NCBI GenBank assembly: GCA_003116995.1
Contig: BDSL01000003.1
Span: forward strand, 2,356,001 to 2,420,000
Direction: 5' to 3'
Origin: Yamagishiella unicocca
Lineage: Eukaryota > Chlorophyta > Chlorophyceae > Chlamydomonadales > Volvocaceae
Length of the DNA: 64,000 nucleotides
This document shows positions 1 through 12,151 of this stretch, piece by piece. The notes beneath the pieces were generated by a model, which made no database searches, was not told the DNA's origin, and saw only the letters and a list, made by a program, of their open reading frames with translations. Each line of letters starts with the position of its first letter. The first letter of the stretch is position 1. The position numbers and the translations under genes were made by a program.

Positions 1-1150
1 GTGCTACGACAAGTTGGAGTAGAGTGTAATGGCCTGATCAACCATTGTCGCGCTCGCAAACAACTCGGCGCAATCCGCAACCACCCTCAGCAACCATATA
101 GTCCCCACTAGGCTGGTCCCCTAGTGCTTGTTGCCGCTGGCTGGTATAGCCAACGGATTTAGGACGGAGAGGCTGGGCCTTACAGGCCGGGAAGCTAACA
201 CCTCCGATCGGGGCCAATTAGCACCGCGCAACACTGAGTCAGTGGAGGTAGTGTTCGCTGGAGACCAACCCGATTGTGACCTAGGTGGCAGCCATAGAGC
301 AAACCAGTGTTGGGGCCTGACAGCTTTGCTGCGTTGGGGCTTCCCCAGAAAGGCTGGGATGCAGTGGGGCCTCGGCATCCTTTCTTGCGGGTTGTCGCCA
401 GTCGCCTTGTGTGCGGGGGACCGGCTGAGGTACTGGTGGATTCGTGATCGGCCCGGGTTGTCTTGGGGAGCGGGGTTTGCCGTGCTTCTTACTTTCCGGT
501 TCTATATGCGCGTTGAGCCCTGCTAGGGGTCCGTGCTTTTTGGGATGAGAGGCGGCTGGTCCCCATGATTGCATCGTTGCGGCGCTTCACTGGTTCGTCG
601 GTTGCTGGGCTGTCAGGTTGGTTGGTGGACGGTTTTTGGTGGTTTGCCTTTGTTCCGGTGCATGTCGGTCTTTGTCTCCTCCGTCTTTCTCAGTGTCAGG
701 CGATGTGCCCGATGGTCCCGCCTCTTGGTCTGGAACCCACTGTAACCGTTACAACAACAACAGTGGTGATACGACCGCCGCTGCGGAATGGTTACAGGGA
801 CTCACTACATGGACACACCCGCGCCCACCCTTAAGGCCATTTGGTCAACGACGGCTTGAGCCACCGGCGGGCAGCTCCAGAAATGATGCTGCCGACGGGA
901 AAGCCCGCTTGGCACCAAGCATCCTGGGCGCACTACTGGAGGTGGCCGGCGGCGCGCCGGTTTCGCCTATTGTATATGAAAGCGCTCTCGGGCCGGGGAC
1001 CCGCGTCGCATGCATGCATGACGGCTACTCGCCGGCCACTTACTACCGCTGGACTTTCCGTGAGATTTACCTCAAGGCATGTCTAAAATACAGGAGGATG
1101 CATGTCGAAGTTGCGGAACCGCTCAACGGGCCAGTATAACCATCTAGCTG
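1..1150. other. Left flank of the U2 array, no gene recognised
   Basis: No ORF here has recognisable protein features. The segment 364-761 is a copy of a dispersed element (separate entry). The rest (1-363 and 762-1150) is unassigned. A short stretch at 789-802 (ggttacagggactcact-like) resembles the first bases of the repeat unit at 1165-1181, which may be a small shared sequence or chance. Confidence 0.5.
364..761 (+). mobile_element. 5'-truncated dispersed element with TGTAACCGTTACAA 3' end, left-flank copy
   Basis: This stretch matches 28531-29000 (right flank) and its 3' part matches the end of every 2330-bp unit (for example 3172-3480). All copies end at the same place, a near-palindrome TGTAACCGTTACAA followed by CAA repeats (here acaacaacaaca). 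They begin at different places or carry internal deletions; this copy lacks about 95 bp present in the array units. A common 3' end with variable 5' ends is the usual signature of non-LTR retroelements (LINE or SINE). No reverse transcriptase is encoded here, so the family is unassigned. Confidence 0.55.
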
Positions 1151-2298
1151 CGAGAGTCGGTAAGGTTACAGGGACCCACTGGAAAGTTTGTTTCGCGCCC
1201 TTTTCCGTTTTGTTAACGGTCACTTTGGGTGGGAGCTTGCTCCCAAAAAGATGGATGAATCCGGCCTGGAGGGAGTGCGCTCCGCGGAAGCACTGGCCTG
1301 GAGCACTCTCCGCAGGAAGGAGATACCGGCACCGCACCGCACGCTGTACTTGTGAAAGGCCTAGTGAAAGGCGGTTGCAATCCAGGACGGGTTCCATGCA
1401 CCGCATGCCAACATACAACACGACTTCTTGATTTGATTTAATGTGTGGTGTTGGATCATCGCTAATAACCATGCTGTAGGTGCTGGTCTGGATCCCTGGA
1501 TCCATAACGAGGCGACGTTTGAGCAGAGGTACGCCTAGCCGTTTCAATAGAGCGCAAGCACAACTAAAAGTTCCATAGCTTTTAAATCCGCATTTGTCGC
1601 CCATACAGCCAGTTGGCGGAGAGCACACCGACAAATGAAATGTTCGGCTTGGGTTTTACTGACCATGTGATGTACATGTGAATAGCATGGTCATTCCTCA
1701 ATGCTTTCATCGCAATTTACTACGCAAGGCGCAAGCAATGACAACTGGGACGTGGGATACCCTGGCCGCAATCGCGTGAGCCGCTTCTCGCAAAGTGTTG
1801 CCGTGAAGCTGGCGAATCATGGGGTCCATACAAACGTGTTGTGACGAGCAATAGAGTACTTAGGATTATACAGAACTGGGAAACAACTGGGAAATACGTA
1901 GAAGAAACCCTAGATTCAATGGCAGAACAAGATGACGGCGTTTATCAACGCCCTTCTCTGGACGCATTGATCGCGGACCGGGAGGAGTAATGACGGCGTA
2001 AGGCCAGGTGACAAGCTTTCCCACGCGCGCAGGAATGGTGCGGTGCGCATCACTGCGTACTTTGCGAGCAAGCGAGCCTGCGGGGGCGGCATTCATAGTT
2101 TACCCTGGATGGATGATTACTGAGATGGCCGCCCGCCTCGCTGCTAGACACGCACCCCCGCACGGCGACAGCAGCGTTTCACTGTATGTCCGGCCCCTCC
2201 TGTACACAGCGGTACCAGCCACGCACTCAGGCGAGCCTTGCTGCTGACGAGAAGGTCTACCCCAATACGTACCTACTTGCTTACATATCACCCCTTAT

Positions 2299-2334
2299 AC
2301 TCGTTCCGCTTCCAACGTGTGAAGCGGAACGAGT
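2299..2334. repeat. Perfect 14-bp inverted repeat upstream of U2 (present in every unit)
   Basis: ACTCGTTCCGCTTC at 2299-2312 is followed by an 8-nt spacer (caacgtgt) and its exact reverse complement at 2321-2334. It lies about 310 bp upstream of the U2 start and recurs in each unit at the same offset (for example 4629-4664). It could be a protein-binding palindrome, the hairpin of another small transcript, or a fragment of an inverted-repeat transposon. The sequence does not decide between these. Confidence 0.7.
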
Positions 2335-2567
2335 AACCGTACATCCCATGCATACGTTCCCGTACGTGGTGGGGCCGTGGTTGTGTACGTGGTTGGAACC
2401 AGGTAGCAGTATCTCGGCTACTCATTATTGGGAGGCAGGGGATGCTTATACGTACTCCGAGGCTTGCCACACGTAGTACGGCTTGCCAAGCAATTATCTG
2501 TGGGACCTGCTGGCGCGGTGGGTGAGAGGCGCTATGGGAGCGACCACGCACAGCAGGCGGGGCGAAG

Positions 2568-2578
2568 GCCCACCATCG
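2568..2578 (+). promoter_or_regulatory. Possible snRNA upstream sequence element (USE-like), unit 1
   Basis: GCCCACCATCG sits about 75 bp before the U2 start. The plant snRNA USE is RTCCCACATCG at about -70; this match needs one inserted base. I see no TATA box near -30, so the assignment is tentative. It is conserved in all twelve units, but so is nearly everything else in the unit. Confidence 0.25.
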
Positions 2579-2642
2579 TGTTGGCCATTTTGTGCGTATG
2601 GCCACATCCGGTTCTGCATTGCGCACCTGCTCCCACACATTC

Positions 2643-2833
2643 ATACCTTTCTCGGCCTTTTGGCTCAGATCATGTGTAGTATCTGTTCTTATAAGCCTAA
2701 ATGCTTATATGGTCCTCATTGAGGACCTGCGATTAACTTCAATCTTTCGAGGGGGCGTGGTCAATGGGGGCGCTTGCGCTCCCGACCCGCCAGCATGGGT
2801 GCGGCCTTACACTACCGCTGCAGCCGTGCACCC
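2643..2833 (+). ncRNA. U2 snRNA gene, copy 1 (left edge, variant loop IIa)
   Basis: U2 is the spliceosomal RNA that pairs with the intron branch site and with U6. The 5' part (ATACCTTTCTCGGCCTTTTG) is nearly identical to plant and animal U2. With A2643 as nt 1, the visible parts are GCU 21-23 and GAUCA 26-30 (U2/U6 helices Ib and Ia), branch-site pairing GUAGUA 34-39, stem IIa 49-54/61-66, a perfect 7-bp stem IIb (GGTCCTC/GAGGACC), an Sm-like site AATCTTTCG near nt 99-107, stem III with a CTTG loop, and a final stem IV ending in GTGCACCC. The length of 191 nt fits U2 (human 188, plants about 196). The 3' end is inferred from stem IV. This copy differs from the others at nt 55, 59 and 60, all in the loop of stem IIa. 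Confidence 0.95.
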
Positions 2834-3171
2834 TACCCACTCAAACAAAGACTACTCCATACTACGTCGACTCCTTTAAGTAATAACTATCCTAAATGTA
2901 TATGCAGCCAGCCCTTCCACTGACGCTTGCTACGCAGCCCCCGCAGCTGTGTGTGTACGACCAACCACACATAATGGCCCCATCGATCGGCACCGGTGGC
3001 AAGGCACCGGTGGCAAAATCAAAACCGGTGGCAGCGGTTGCGGCATTCGTGCGATTGCGGATCCGGCGGCGATGCTGTACGATTGGAACGACGTGGCAGG
3101 ATTGTCGCTGCCCGGGATGGGTGTGGGCTTAGCGGCGGGCTGGAAGGCCGCGGCGGCGGGTGAGCCGGAGG

Positions 3172-3480
3172 GGTCCGTGCTTTTTGAGATGAGAGGCGGC
3201 TGGTCCCGATGCTTGCATCGTTGCGGCGCTTCACTGGTTCGTCTGTTGCTGGGCGGTTAGGTTGGTTGGTGGTCGGTTCCTGATAGGGGAGCCTCTAGTG
3301 CAAAGTCCCCCTGGGGTACTGGCTGCTGCTCTGTGTGCCTACGGCCTGTCGATTTGGTGTTCTGGTGGTTTGCCTTTGTTCCGGCGCACGTCGGTCTTTG
3401 TCTCCTCCGTCTTTCACAGAGCCAGGCGATGTGCCCGATGGTTCTACCTCTTGGTCTGGAACCCACTGGAACCGTTACAA
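3172..3480 (+). mobile_element. Dispersed-element 3' fragment forming the end of the repeat unit
   Basis: From ggtccgtgc to the terminal accgttacaa, this segment matches the elements on both flanks of the array (530-754 and 28737-29000). It recurs at the end of units 1 to 11. The unit boundary lies directly after its 3' terminus, so each element copy abuts the next unit start (gagagtcggtaagg). Confidence 0.7.
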
Positions 3481-4972
3481 CGAGAGTCGGTAAGGTTACA
3501 GGGACCCACTGGAAAGTTTGTTTCGCGCCCTTTTCCGTTTTGTTAACGGTCACTTTGGGTGGGAGCTTGCTCCCAAAAAGATGGATGAATCCGGCCTGGA
3601 GGGAGTGCGCTCCGCGGAAGCACTGGCCTGGAGCACTCTCCGCAGGAAGGAGATACCGGCACCGCACCGCACGCTGTACTTGTGAAAGGCCTAGTGAAAG
3701 GCGGTTGCAATCCAGGACGGGTTCCATGCACCGCATGCCAACATACAACACGACTTCTTGATTTGATTTAATGTGTGGTGTTGGATCATCGCTAATAACC
3801 ATGCTGTAGGTGCTGGTCTGGATCCCTGGATCCATAACGAGGCGACGTTTGAGCAGAGGTACGCCTAGCCGTTTCAATAGAGCGCAAGCACAACTAAAAG
3901 TTCCATAGCTTTTAAATCCGCATTTGTCGCCCATACAGCCAGTTGGCGGAGAGCACACCGACAAATGAAATGTTCGGCTTGGGTTTTACTGACCATGTGA
4001 TGTACATGTGAATAGCATGGTCATTCCTCAATGCTTTCATCGCAATTTACTACGCAAGGCGCAAGCAATGACAACTGGGACGTGGGATACCCTGGCCGCA
4101 ATCGCGTGAGCCGCTTCTCGCAAAGTGTTGCCGTGAAGCTGGCGAATCATGGGGTCCATACAAACGTGTTGTGACGAGCAATAGAGTACTTAGGATTATA
4201 CAGAACTGGGAAACAACTGGGAAATACGTAGAAGAAACCCTAGATTCAATGGCAGAACAAGATGACGGCGTTTATCAACGCCCTTCTCTGGACGCATTGA
4301 TCGCGGACCGGGAGGAGTAATGACGGCGTAAGGCCAGGTGACAAGCTTTCCCACGCGCGCAGGAATGGTGCGGTGCGCATCACTGCGTACTTTGCGAGCA
4401 AGCGAGCCTGCGGGGGCGGCATTCATAGTTTACCCTGGATGGATGATTACTGAGATGGCCGCCCGCCTCGCTGCTAGACACGCACCCCCGCACGGCGACA
4501 GCAGCGTTTCACTGTATGTCCGGCCCCTCCTGTACACAGCGGTACCAGCCACGCACTCAGGCGAGCCTTGCTGCTGACGAGAAGGTCTACCCCAATACGT
4601 ACCTACTTGCTTACATATCACCCCTTATACTCGTTCCGCTTCCAACGTGTGAAGCGGAACGAGTAACCGTACATCCCATGCATACGTTCCCGTACGTGGT
4701 GGGGCCGTGGTTGTGTACGTGGTTGGAACCAGGTAGCAGTATCTCGGCTACTCATTATTGGGAGGCAGGGGATGCTTATACGTACTCCGAGGCTTGCCAC
4801 ACGTAGTACGGCTTGCCAAGCAATTATCTGTGGGACCTGCTGGCGCGGTGGGTGAGAGGCGCTATGGGAGCGACCACGCACAGCAGGCGGGGCGAAGGCC
4901 CACCATCGTGTTGGCCATTTTGTGCGTATGGCCACATCCGGTTCTGCATTGCGCACCTGCTCCCACACATTC

Positions 4973-5163
4973 ATACCTTTCTCGGCCTTTTGGCTCAGAT
5001 CATGTGTAGTATCTGTTCTTATAAGCTTAATCGCTTATATGGTCCTCATTGAGGACCTGCGATTAACTTCAATCTTTCGAGGGGGCGTGGTCAATGGGGG
5101 CGCTTGCGCTCCCGACCCGCCAGCATGGGTGCGGCCTTACACTACCGCTGCAGCCGTGCACCC
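4973..5163 (+). ncRNA. U2 snRNA gene, copy 2
   Basis: This copy has the majority sequence, with the stem IIa loop TTAATC. The U6-pairing nucleotides, the branch-site GTAGTA, stem IIb, the Sm-like site and stems III and IV are all intact. The preceding base context is cacacattc. Confidence 0.95.
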
Positions 5164-7301
5164 TACCCACTCAAACAAAGACTACTCCATACTACGTCGA
5201 CTCCTTTAAGTAATAACTATCCTAAATGTATATGCAGCCAGCCCTTCCACTGACGCTTGCTACGCAGCCCCCGCAGCTGTGTGTGTACGACCAACCACAC
5301 ATAATGGCCCCATCGATCGGCACCGGTGGCAAGGCACCGGTGGCAAAATCAAAACCGGTGGCAGCGGTTGCGGCATTCGTGCGATTGCGGATCCGGCGGC
5401 GATGCTGTACGATTGGAACGACGTGGCAGGATTGTCGCTGCCCGGGATGGGTGTGGGCTTAGCGGCGGGCTGGAAGGCCGCGGCGGCGGGTGAGCCGGAG
5501 GGGTCCGTGCTTTTTGAGATGAGAGGCGGCTGGTCCCGATGCTTGCATCGTTGCGGCGCTTCACTGGTTCGTCTGTTGCTGGGCGGTTAGGTTGGTTGGT
5601 GGTCGGTTCCTGATAGGGGAGCCTCTAGTGCAAAGTCCCCCTGGGGTACTGGCTGCTGCTCTGTGTGCCTACGGCCTGTCGATTTGGTGTTCTGGTGGTT
5701 TGCCTTTGTTCCGGCGCACGTCGGTCTTTGTCTCCTCCGTCTTTCACAGAGCCAGGCGATGTGCCCGATGGTTCTACCTCTTGGTCTGGAACCCACTGGA
5801 ACCGTTACAATGAGAGTCGGTAAGGTTACAGGGACCCACTGGAAAGTTTGTTTCGCGCCCTTTTCCGTTTTGTTAACGGTCACTTTGGGTGGGAGCTTGC
5901 TCCCAAAAAGATGGATGAATCCGGCCTGGAGGGAGTGCGCTCCGCGGAAGCACTGGCCTGGAGCACTCTCCGCAGGAAGGAGATACCGGCACCGCACCGC
6001 ACGCTGTACTTGTGAAAGGCCTAGTGAAAGGCGGTTGCAATCCAGGACGGGTTCCATGCACCGCATGCCAACATACAACACGACTTCTTGATTTGATTTA
6101 ATGTGTGGTGTTGGATCATCGCTAATAACCATGCTGTAGGTGCTGGTCTGGATCCCTGGATCCATAACGAGGCGACGTTTGAGCAGAGGTACGCCTAGCC
6201 GTTTCAATAGAGCGCAAGCACAACTAAAAGTTCCATAGCTTTTAAATCCGCATTTGTCGCCCATACAGCCAGTTGGCGGAGAGCACACCGACAAATGAAA
6301 TGTTCGGCTTGGGTTTTACTGACCATGTGATGTACATGTGAATAGCATGGTCATTCCTCAATGCTTTCATCGCAATTTACTACGCAAGGCGCAAGCAATG
6401 ACAACTGGGACGTGGGATACCCTGGCCGCAATCGCGTGAGCCGCTTCTCGCAAAGTGTTGCCGTGAAGCTGGCGAATCATGGGGTCCATACAAACGTGTT
6501 GTGACGAGCAATAGAGTACTTAGGATTATACAGAACTGGGAAACAACTGGGAAATACGTAGAAGAAACCCTAGATTCAATGGCAGAACAAGATGACGGCG
6601 TTTATCAACGCCCTTCTCTGGACGCATTGATCGCGGACCGGGAGGAGTAATGACGGCGTAAGGCCAGGTGACAAGCTTTCCCACGCGCGCAGGAATGGTG
6701 CGGTGCGCATCACTGCGTACTTTGCGAGCAAGCGAGCCTGCGGGGGCGGCATTCATAGTTTACCCTGGATGGATGATTACTGAGATGGCCGCCCGCCTCG
6801 CTGCTAGACACGCACCCCCGCACGGCGACAGCAGCGTTTCACTGTATGTCCGGCCCCTCCTGTACACAGCGGTACCAGCCACGCACTCAGGCGAGCCTTG
6901 CTGCTGACGAGAAGGTCTACCCCAATACGTACCTACTTGCTTACATATCACCCCTTATACTCGTTCCGCTTCCAACGTGTGAAGCGGAACGAGTAACCGT
7001 ACATCCCATGCATACGTTCCCGTACGTGGTGGGGCCGTGGTTGTGTACGTGGTTGGAACCAGGTAGCAGTATCTCGGCTACTCATTATTGGGAGGCAGGG
7101 GATGCTTATACGTACTCCGAGGCTTGCCACACGTAGTACGGCTTGCCAAGCAATTATCTGTGGGACCTGCTGGCGCGGTGGGTGAGAGGCGCTATGGGAG
7201 CGACCACGCACAGCAGGCGGGGCGAAGGCCCACCATCGTGTTGGCCATTTTGTGCGTATGGCCACATCCGGTTCTGCATTGCGCACCTGCTCCCACACTT
7301 C

Positions 7302-7492
7302 ATACCTTTCTCGGCCTTTTGGCTCAGATCATGTGTAGTATCTGTTCTTATAAGCTTAATCGCTTATATGGTCCTCATTGAGGACCTGCGATTAACTTCA
7401 ATCTTTCGAGGGGGCGTGGTCAATGGGGGCGCTTGCGCTCCCGACCCGCCAGCATGGGTGCGGCCTTACACTACCGCTGCAGCCGTGCACCC
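7302..7492 (+). ncRNA. U2 snRNA gene, copy 3
   Basis: The U2 sequence is the majority type. One base is missing immediately upstream (cacacttcat instead of cacacattcat), which makes this unit 2329 bp. The deletion is outside the transcribed region. Confidence 0.95.
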
Positions 7493-9630
7493 TACCCACT
7501 CAAACAAAGACTACTCCATACTACGTCGACTCCTTTAAGTAATAACTATCCTAAATGTATATGCAGCCAGCCCTTCCACTGACGCTTGCTACGCAGCCCC
7601 CGCAGCTGTGTGTGTACGACCAACCACACATAATGGCCCCATCGATCGGCACCGGTGGCAAGGCACCGGTGGCAAAATCAAAACCGGTGGCAGCGGTTGC
7701 GGCATTCGTGCGATTGCGGATCCGGCGGCGATGCTGTACGATTGGAACGACGTGGCAGGATTGTCGCTGCCCGGGATGGGTGTGGGCTTAGCGGCGGGCT
7801 GGAAGGCCGCGGCGGCGGGTGAGCCGGAGGGGTCCGTGCTTTTTGAGATGAGAGGCGGCTGGTCCCGATGCTTGCATCGTTGCGGCGCTTCACTGGTTCG
7901 TCTGTTGCTGGGCGGTTAGGTTGGTTGGTGGTCGGTTCCTGATAGGGGAGCCTCTAGTGCAAAGTCCCCCTGGGGTACTGGCTGCTGCTCTGTGTGCCTA
8001 CGGCCTGTCGATTTGGTGTTCTGGTGGTTTGCCTTTGTTCCGGCGCACGTCGGTCTTTGTCTCCTCCGTCTTTCACAGAGCCAGGCGATGTGCCCGATGG
8101 TTCTACCTCTTGGTCTGGAACCCACTGGAACCGTTACAATGAGAGTCGGTAAGGTTACAGGGACCCACTGGAAAGTTTGTTTCGCGCCCTTTTCCGTTTG
8201 TTAACGGTCACTTTGGGTGGGAGCTTGCTCCCAAAAAGATGGATGAATCCGGCCTGGAGGGAGTGCGCTCCGCGGAAGCACTGGCCTGGAGCACTCTCCG
8301 CAGGAAGGAGATACCGGCACCGCACCGCACGCTGTACTTGTGAAAGGCCTAGTGAAAGGCGGTTGCAATCCAGGACGGGTTCCATGCACCGCATGCCAAC
8401 ATACAACACGACTTCTTGATTTGATTTAATGTGTGGTGTTGGATCATCGCTAATAACCATGCTGTAGGTGCTGGTCTGGATCCCTGGATCCATAACGAGG
8501 CGACGTTTGAGCAGAGGTACGCCTAGCCGTTTCAATAGAGCGCAAGCACAACTAAAAGTTCCATAGCTTTTAAATCCGCATTTGTCGCCCATACAGCCAG
8601 TTGGCGGAGAGCACACCGACAAATGAAATGTTCGGCTTGGGTTTTACTGACCATGTGATGTACATGTGAATAGCATGGTCATTCCTCAATGCTTTCATCG
8701 CAATTTACTACGCAAGGCGCAAGCAATGACAACTGGGACGTGGGATACCCTGGCCGCAATCGCGTGAGCCGCTTCTCGCAAAGTGTTGCCGTGAAGCTGG
8801 CGAATCATGGGGTCCATACAAACGTGTTGTGACGAGCAATAGAGTACTTAGGATTATACAGAACTGGGAAACAACTGGGAAATACGTAGAAGAAACCCTA
8901 GATTCAATGGCAGAACAAGATGACGGCGTTTATCAACGCCCTTCTCTGGACGCATTGATCGCGGACCGGGAGGAGTAATGACGGCGTAAGGCCAGGTGAC
9001 AAGCTTTCCCACGCGCGCAGGAATGGTGCGGTGCGCATCACTGCGTACTTTGCGAGCAAGCGAGCCTGCGGGGGCGGCATTCATAGTTTACCCTGGATGG
9101 ATGATTACTGAGATGGCCGCCCGCCTCGCTGCTAGACACGCACCCCCGCACGGCGACAGCAGCGTTTCACTGTATGTCCGGCCCCTCCTGTACACAGCGG
9201 TACCAGCCACGCACTCAGGCGAGCCTTGCTGCTGACGAGAAGGTCTACCCCAATACGTACCTACTTGCTTACATATCACCCCTTATACTCGTTCCGCTTC
9301 CAACGTGTGAAGCGGAACGAGTAACCGTACATCCCATGCATACGTTCCCGTACGTGGTGGGGCCGTGGTTGTGTACGTGGTTGGAACCAGGTAGCAGTAT
9401 CTCGGCTACTCATTATTGGGAGGCAGGGGATGCTTATACGTACTCCGAGGCTTGCCACACGTAGTACGGCTTGCCAAGCAATTATCTGTGGGACCTGCTG
9501 GCGCGGTGGGTGAGAGGCGCTATGGGAGCGACCACGCACAGCAGGCGGGGCGAAGGCCCACCATCGTGTTGGCCATTTTGTGCGTATGGCCACATCCGGT
9601 TCTGCATTGCGCACCTGCTCCCACACATTC

Positions 9631-9821
9631 ATACCTTTCTCGGCCTTTTGGCTCAGATCATGTGTAGTATCTGTTCTTATAAGCTTAATCGCTTATATGG
9701 TCCTCATTGAGGACCTGCGATTAACTTCAATCTTTCGAGGGGGCGTGGTCAATGGGGGCGCTTGCGCTCCCGACCCGCCAGCATGGGTGCGGCCTTACAC
9801 TACCGCTGCAGCCGTGCACCC
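9631..9821 (+). ncRNA. U2 snRNA gene, copy 4
   Basis: The U2 sequence is the majority type and all core elements are intact. The unit carries a one-base deletion in a T run near its start (about 8197), far from the RNA. Confidence 0.95.
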
Positions 9822-11960
9822 TACCCACTCAAACAAAGACTACTCCATACTACGTCGACTCCTTTAAGTAATAACTATCCTAAATGTATATGCAGCCAGC
9901 CCTTCCACTGACGCTTGCTACGCAGCCCCCGCAGCTGTGTGTGTACGACCAACCACACATAATGGCCCCATCGATCGGCACCGGTGGCAAGGCACCGGTG
10001 GCAAAATCAAAACCGGTGGCAGCGGTTGCGGCATTCGTGCGATTGCGGATCCGGCGGCGATGCTGTACGATTGGAACGACGTGGCAGGATTGTCGCTGCC
10101 CGGGATGGGTGTGGGCTTAGCGGCGGGCTGGAAGGCCGCGGCGGCGGGTGAGCCGGAGGGGTCCGTGCTTTTTGAGATGAGAGGCGGCTGGTCCCGATGC
10201 TTGCATCGTTGCGGCGCTTCACTGGTTCGTCTGTTGCTGGGCGGTTAGGTTGGTTGGTGGTCGGTTCCTGATAGGGGAGCCTCTAGTGCAAAGTCCCCCT
10301 GGGGTACTGGCTGCTGCTCTGTGTGCCTACGGCCTGTCGATTTGGTGTTCTGGTGGTTTGCCTTTGTTCCGGCGCACGTCGGTCTTTGTCTCCTCCGTCT
10401 TTCACAGAGCCAGGCGATGTGCCCGATGGTTCTACCTCTTGGTCTGGAACCCACTGGAACCGTTACAACGAGAGTCGGTAAGGTTACAGGGACCCACTGG
10501 AAAGTTTGTTTCGCGCCCTTTTCCGTTTTGTTAACGGTCACTTTGGGTGGGAGCTTGCTCCCAAAAAGATGGATGAATCCGGCCTGGAGGGAGTGCGCTC
10601 CGCGGAAGCACTGGCCTGGAGCACTCTCCGCAGGAAGGAGATACCGGCACCGCACCGCACGCTGTACTTGTGAAAGGCCTAGTGAAAGGCGGTTGCAATC
10701 CAGGACGGGTTCCATGCACCGCATGCCAACATACAACACGACTTCTTGATTTGATTTAATGTGTGGTGTTGGATCATCGCTAATAACCATGCTGTAGGTG
10801 CTGGTCTGGATCCCTGGATCCATAACGAGGCGACGTTTGAGCAGAGGTACGCCTAGCCGTTTCAATAGAGCGCAAGCACAACTAAAAGTTCCATAGCTTT
10901 TAAATCCGCATTTGTCGCCCATACAGCCAGTTGGCGGAGAGCACACCGACAAATGAAATGTTCGGCTTGGGTTTTACTGACCATGTGATGTACATGTGAA
11001 TAGCATGGTCATTCCTCAATGCTTTCATCGCAATTTACTACGCAAGGCGCAAGCAATGACAACTGGGACGTGGGATACCCTGGCCGCAATCGCGTGAGCC
11101 GCTTCTCGCAAAGTGTTGCCGTGAAGCTGGCGAATCATGGGGTCCATACAAACGTGTTGTGACGAGCAATAGAGTACTTAGGATTATACAGAACTGGGAA
11201 ACAACTGGGAAATACGTAGAAGAAACCCTAGATTCAATGGCAGAACAAGATGACGGCGTTTATCAACGCCCTTCTCTGGACGCATTGATCGCGGACCGGG
11301 AGGAGTAATGACGGCGTAAGGCCAGGTGACAAGCTTTCCCACGCGCGCAGGAATGGTGCGGTGCGCATCACTGCGTACTTTGCGAGCAAGCGAGCCTGCG
11401 GGGGCGGCATTCATAGTTTACCCTGGATGGATGATTACTGAGATGGCCGCCCGCCTCGCTGCTAGACACGCACCCCCGCACGGCGACAGCAGCGTTTCAC
11501 TGTATGTCCGGCCCCTCCTGTACACAGCGGTACCAGCCACGCACTCAGGCGAGCCTTGCTGCTGACGAGAAGGTCTACCCCAATACGTACCTACTTGCTT
11601 ACATATCACCCCTTATACTCGTTCCGCTTCCAACGTGTGAAGCGGAACGAGTAACCGTACATCCCATGCATACGTTCCCGTACGTGGTGGGGCCGTGGTT
11701 GTGTACGTGGTTGGAACCAGGTAGCAGTATCTCGGCTACTCATTATTGGGAGGCAGGGGATGCTTATACGTACTCCGAGGCTTGCCACACGTAGTACGGC
11801 TTGCCAAGCAATTATCTGTGGGACCTGCTGGCGCGGTGGGTGAGAGGCGCTATGGGAGCGACCACGCACAGCAGGCGGGGCGAAGGCCCACCATCGTGTT
11901 GGCCATTTTGTGCGTATGGCCACATCCGGTTCTGCATTGCGCACCTGCTCCCACACATTC

Positions 11961-12151
11961 ATACCTTTCTCGGCCTTTTGGCTCAGATCATGTGTAGTAT
12001 CTGTTCTTATAAGCTTAATCGCTTATATGGTCCTCATTGAGGACCTGCGATTAACTTCAATCTTTCGAGGGGGCGTGGTCAATGGGGGCGCTTGCGCTCC
12101 CGACCCGCCAGCATGGGTGCGGCCTTACACTACCGCTGCAGCCGTGCACCC
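11961..12151 (+). ncRNA. U2 snRNA gene, copy 5
   Basis: This is the majority U2 sequence in a 2330-bp unit with the cacacattc upstream variant. Confidence 0.95.

Noticed and set aside
3257..3964. 235-codon minus-strand ORF repeated in most units
   Set aside because: It spans the unit junction, overlaps the dispersed element, shows no domain, and shares its bases with other open frames. Its conservation is explained by array homogenisation.
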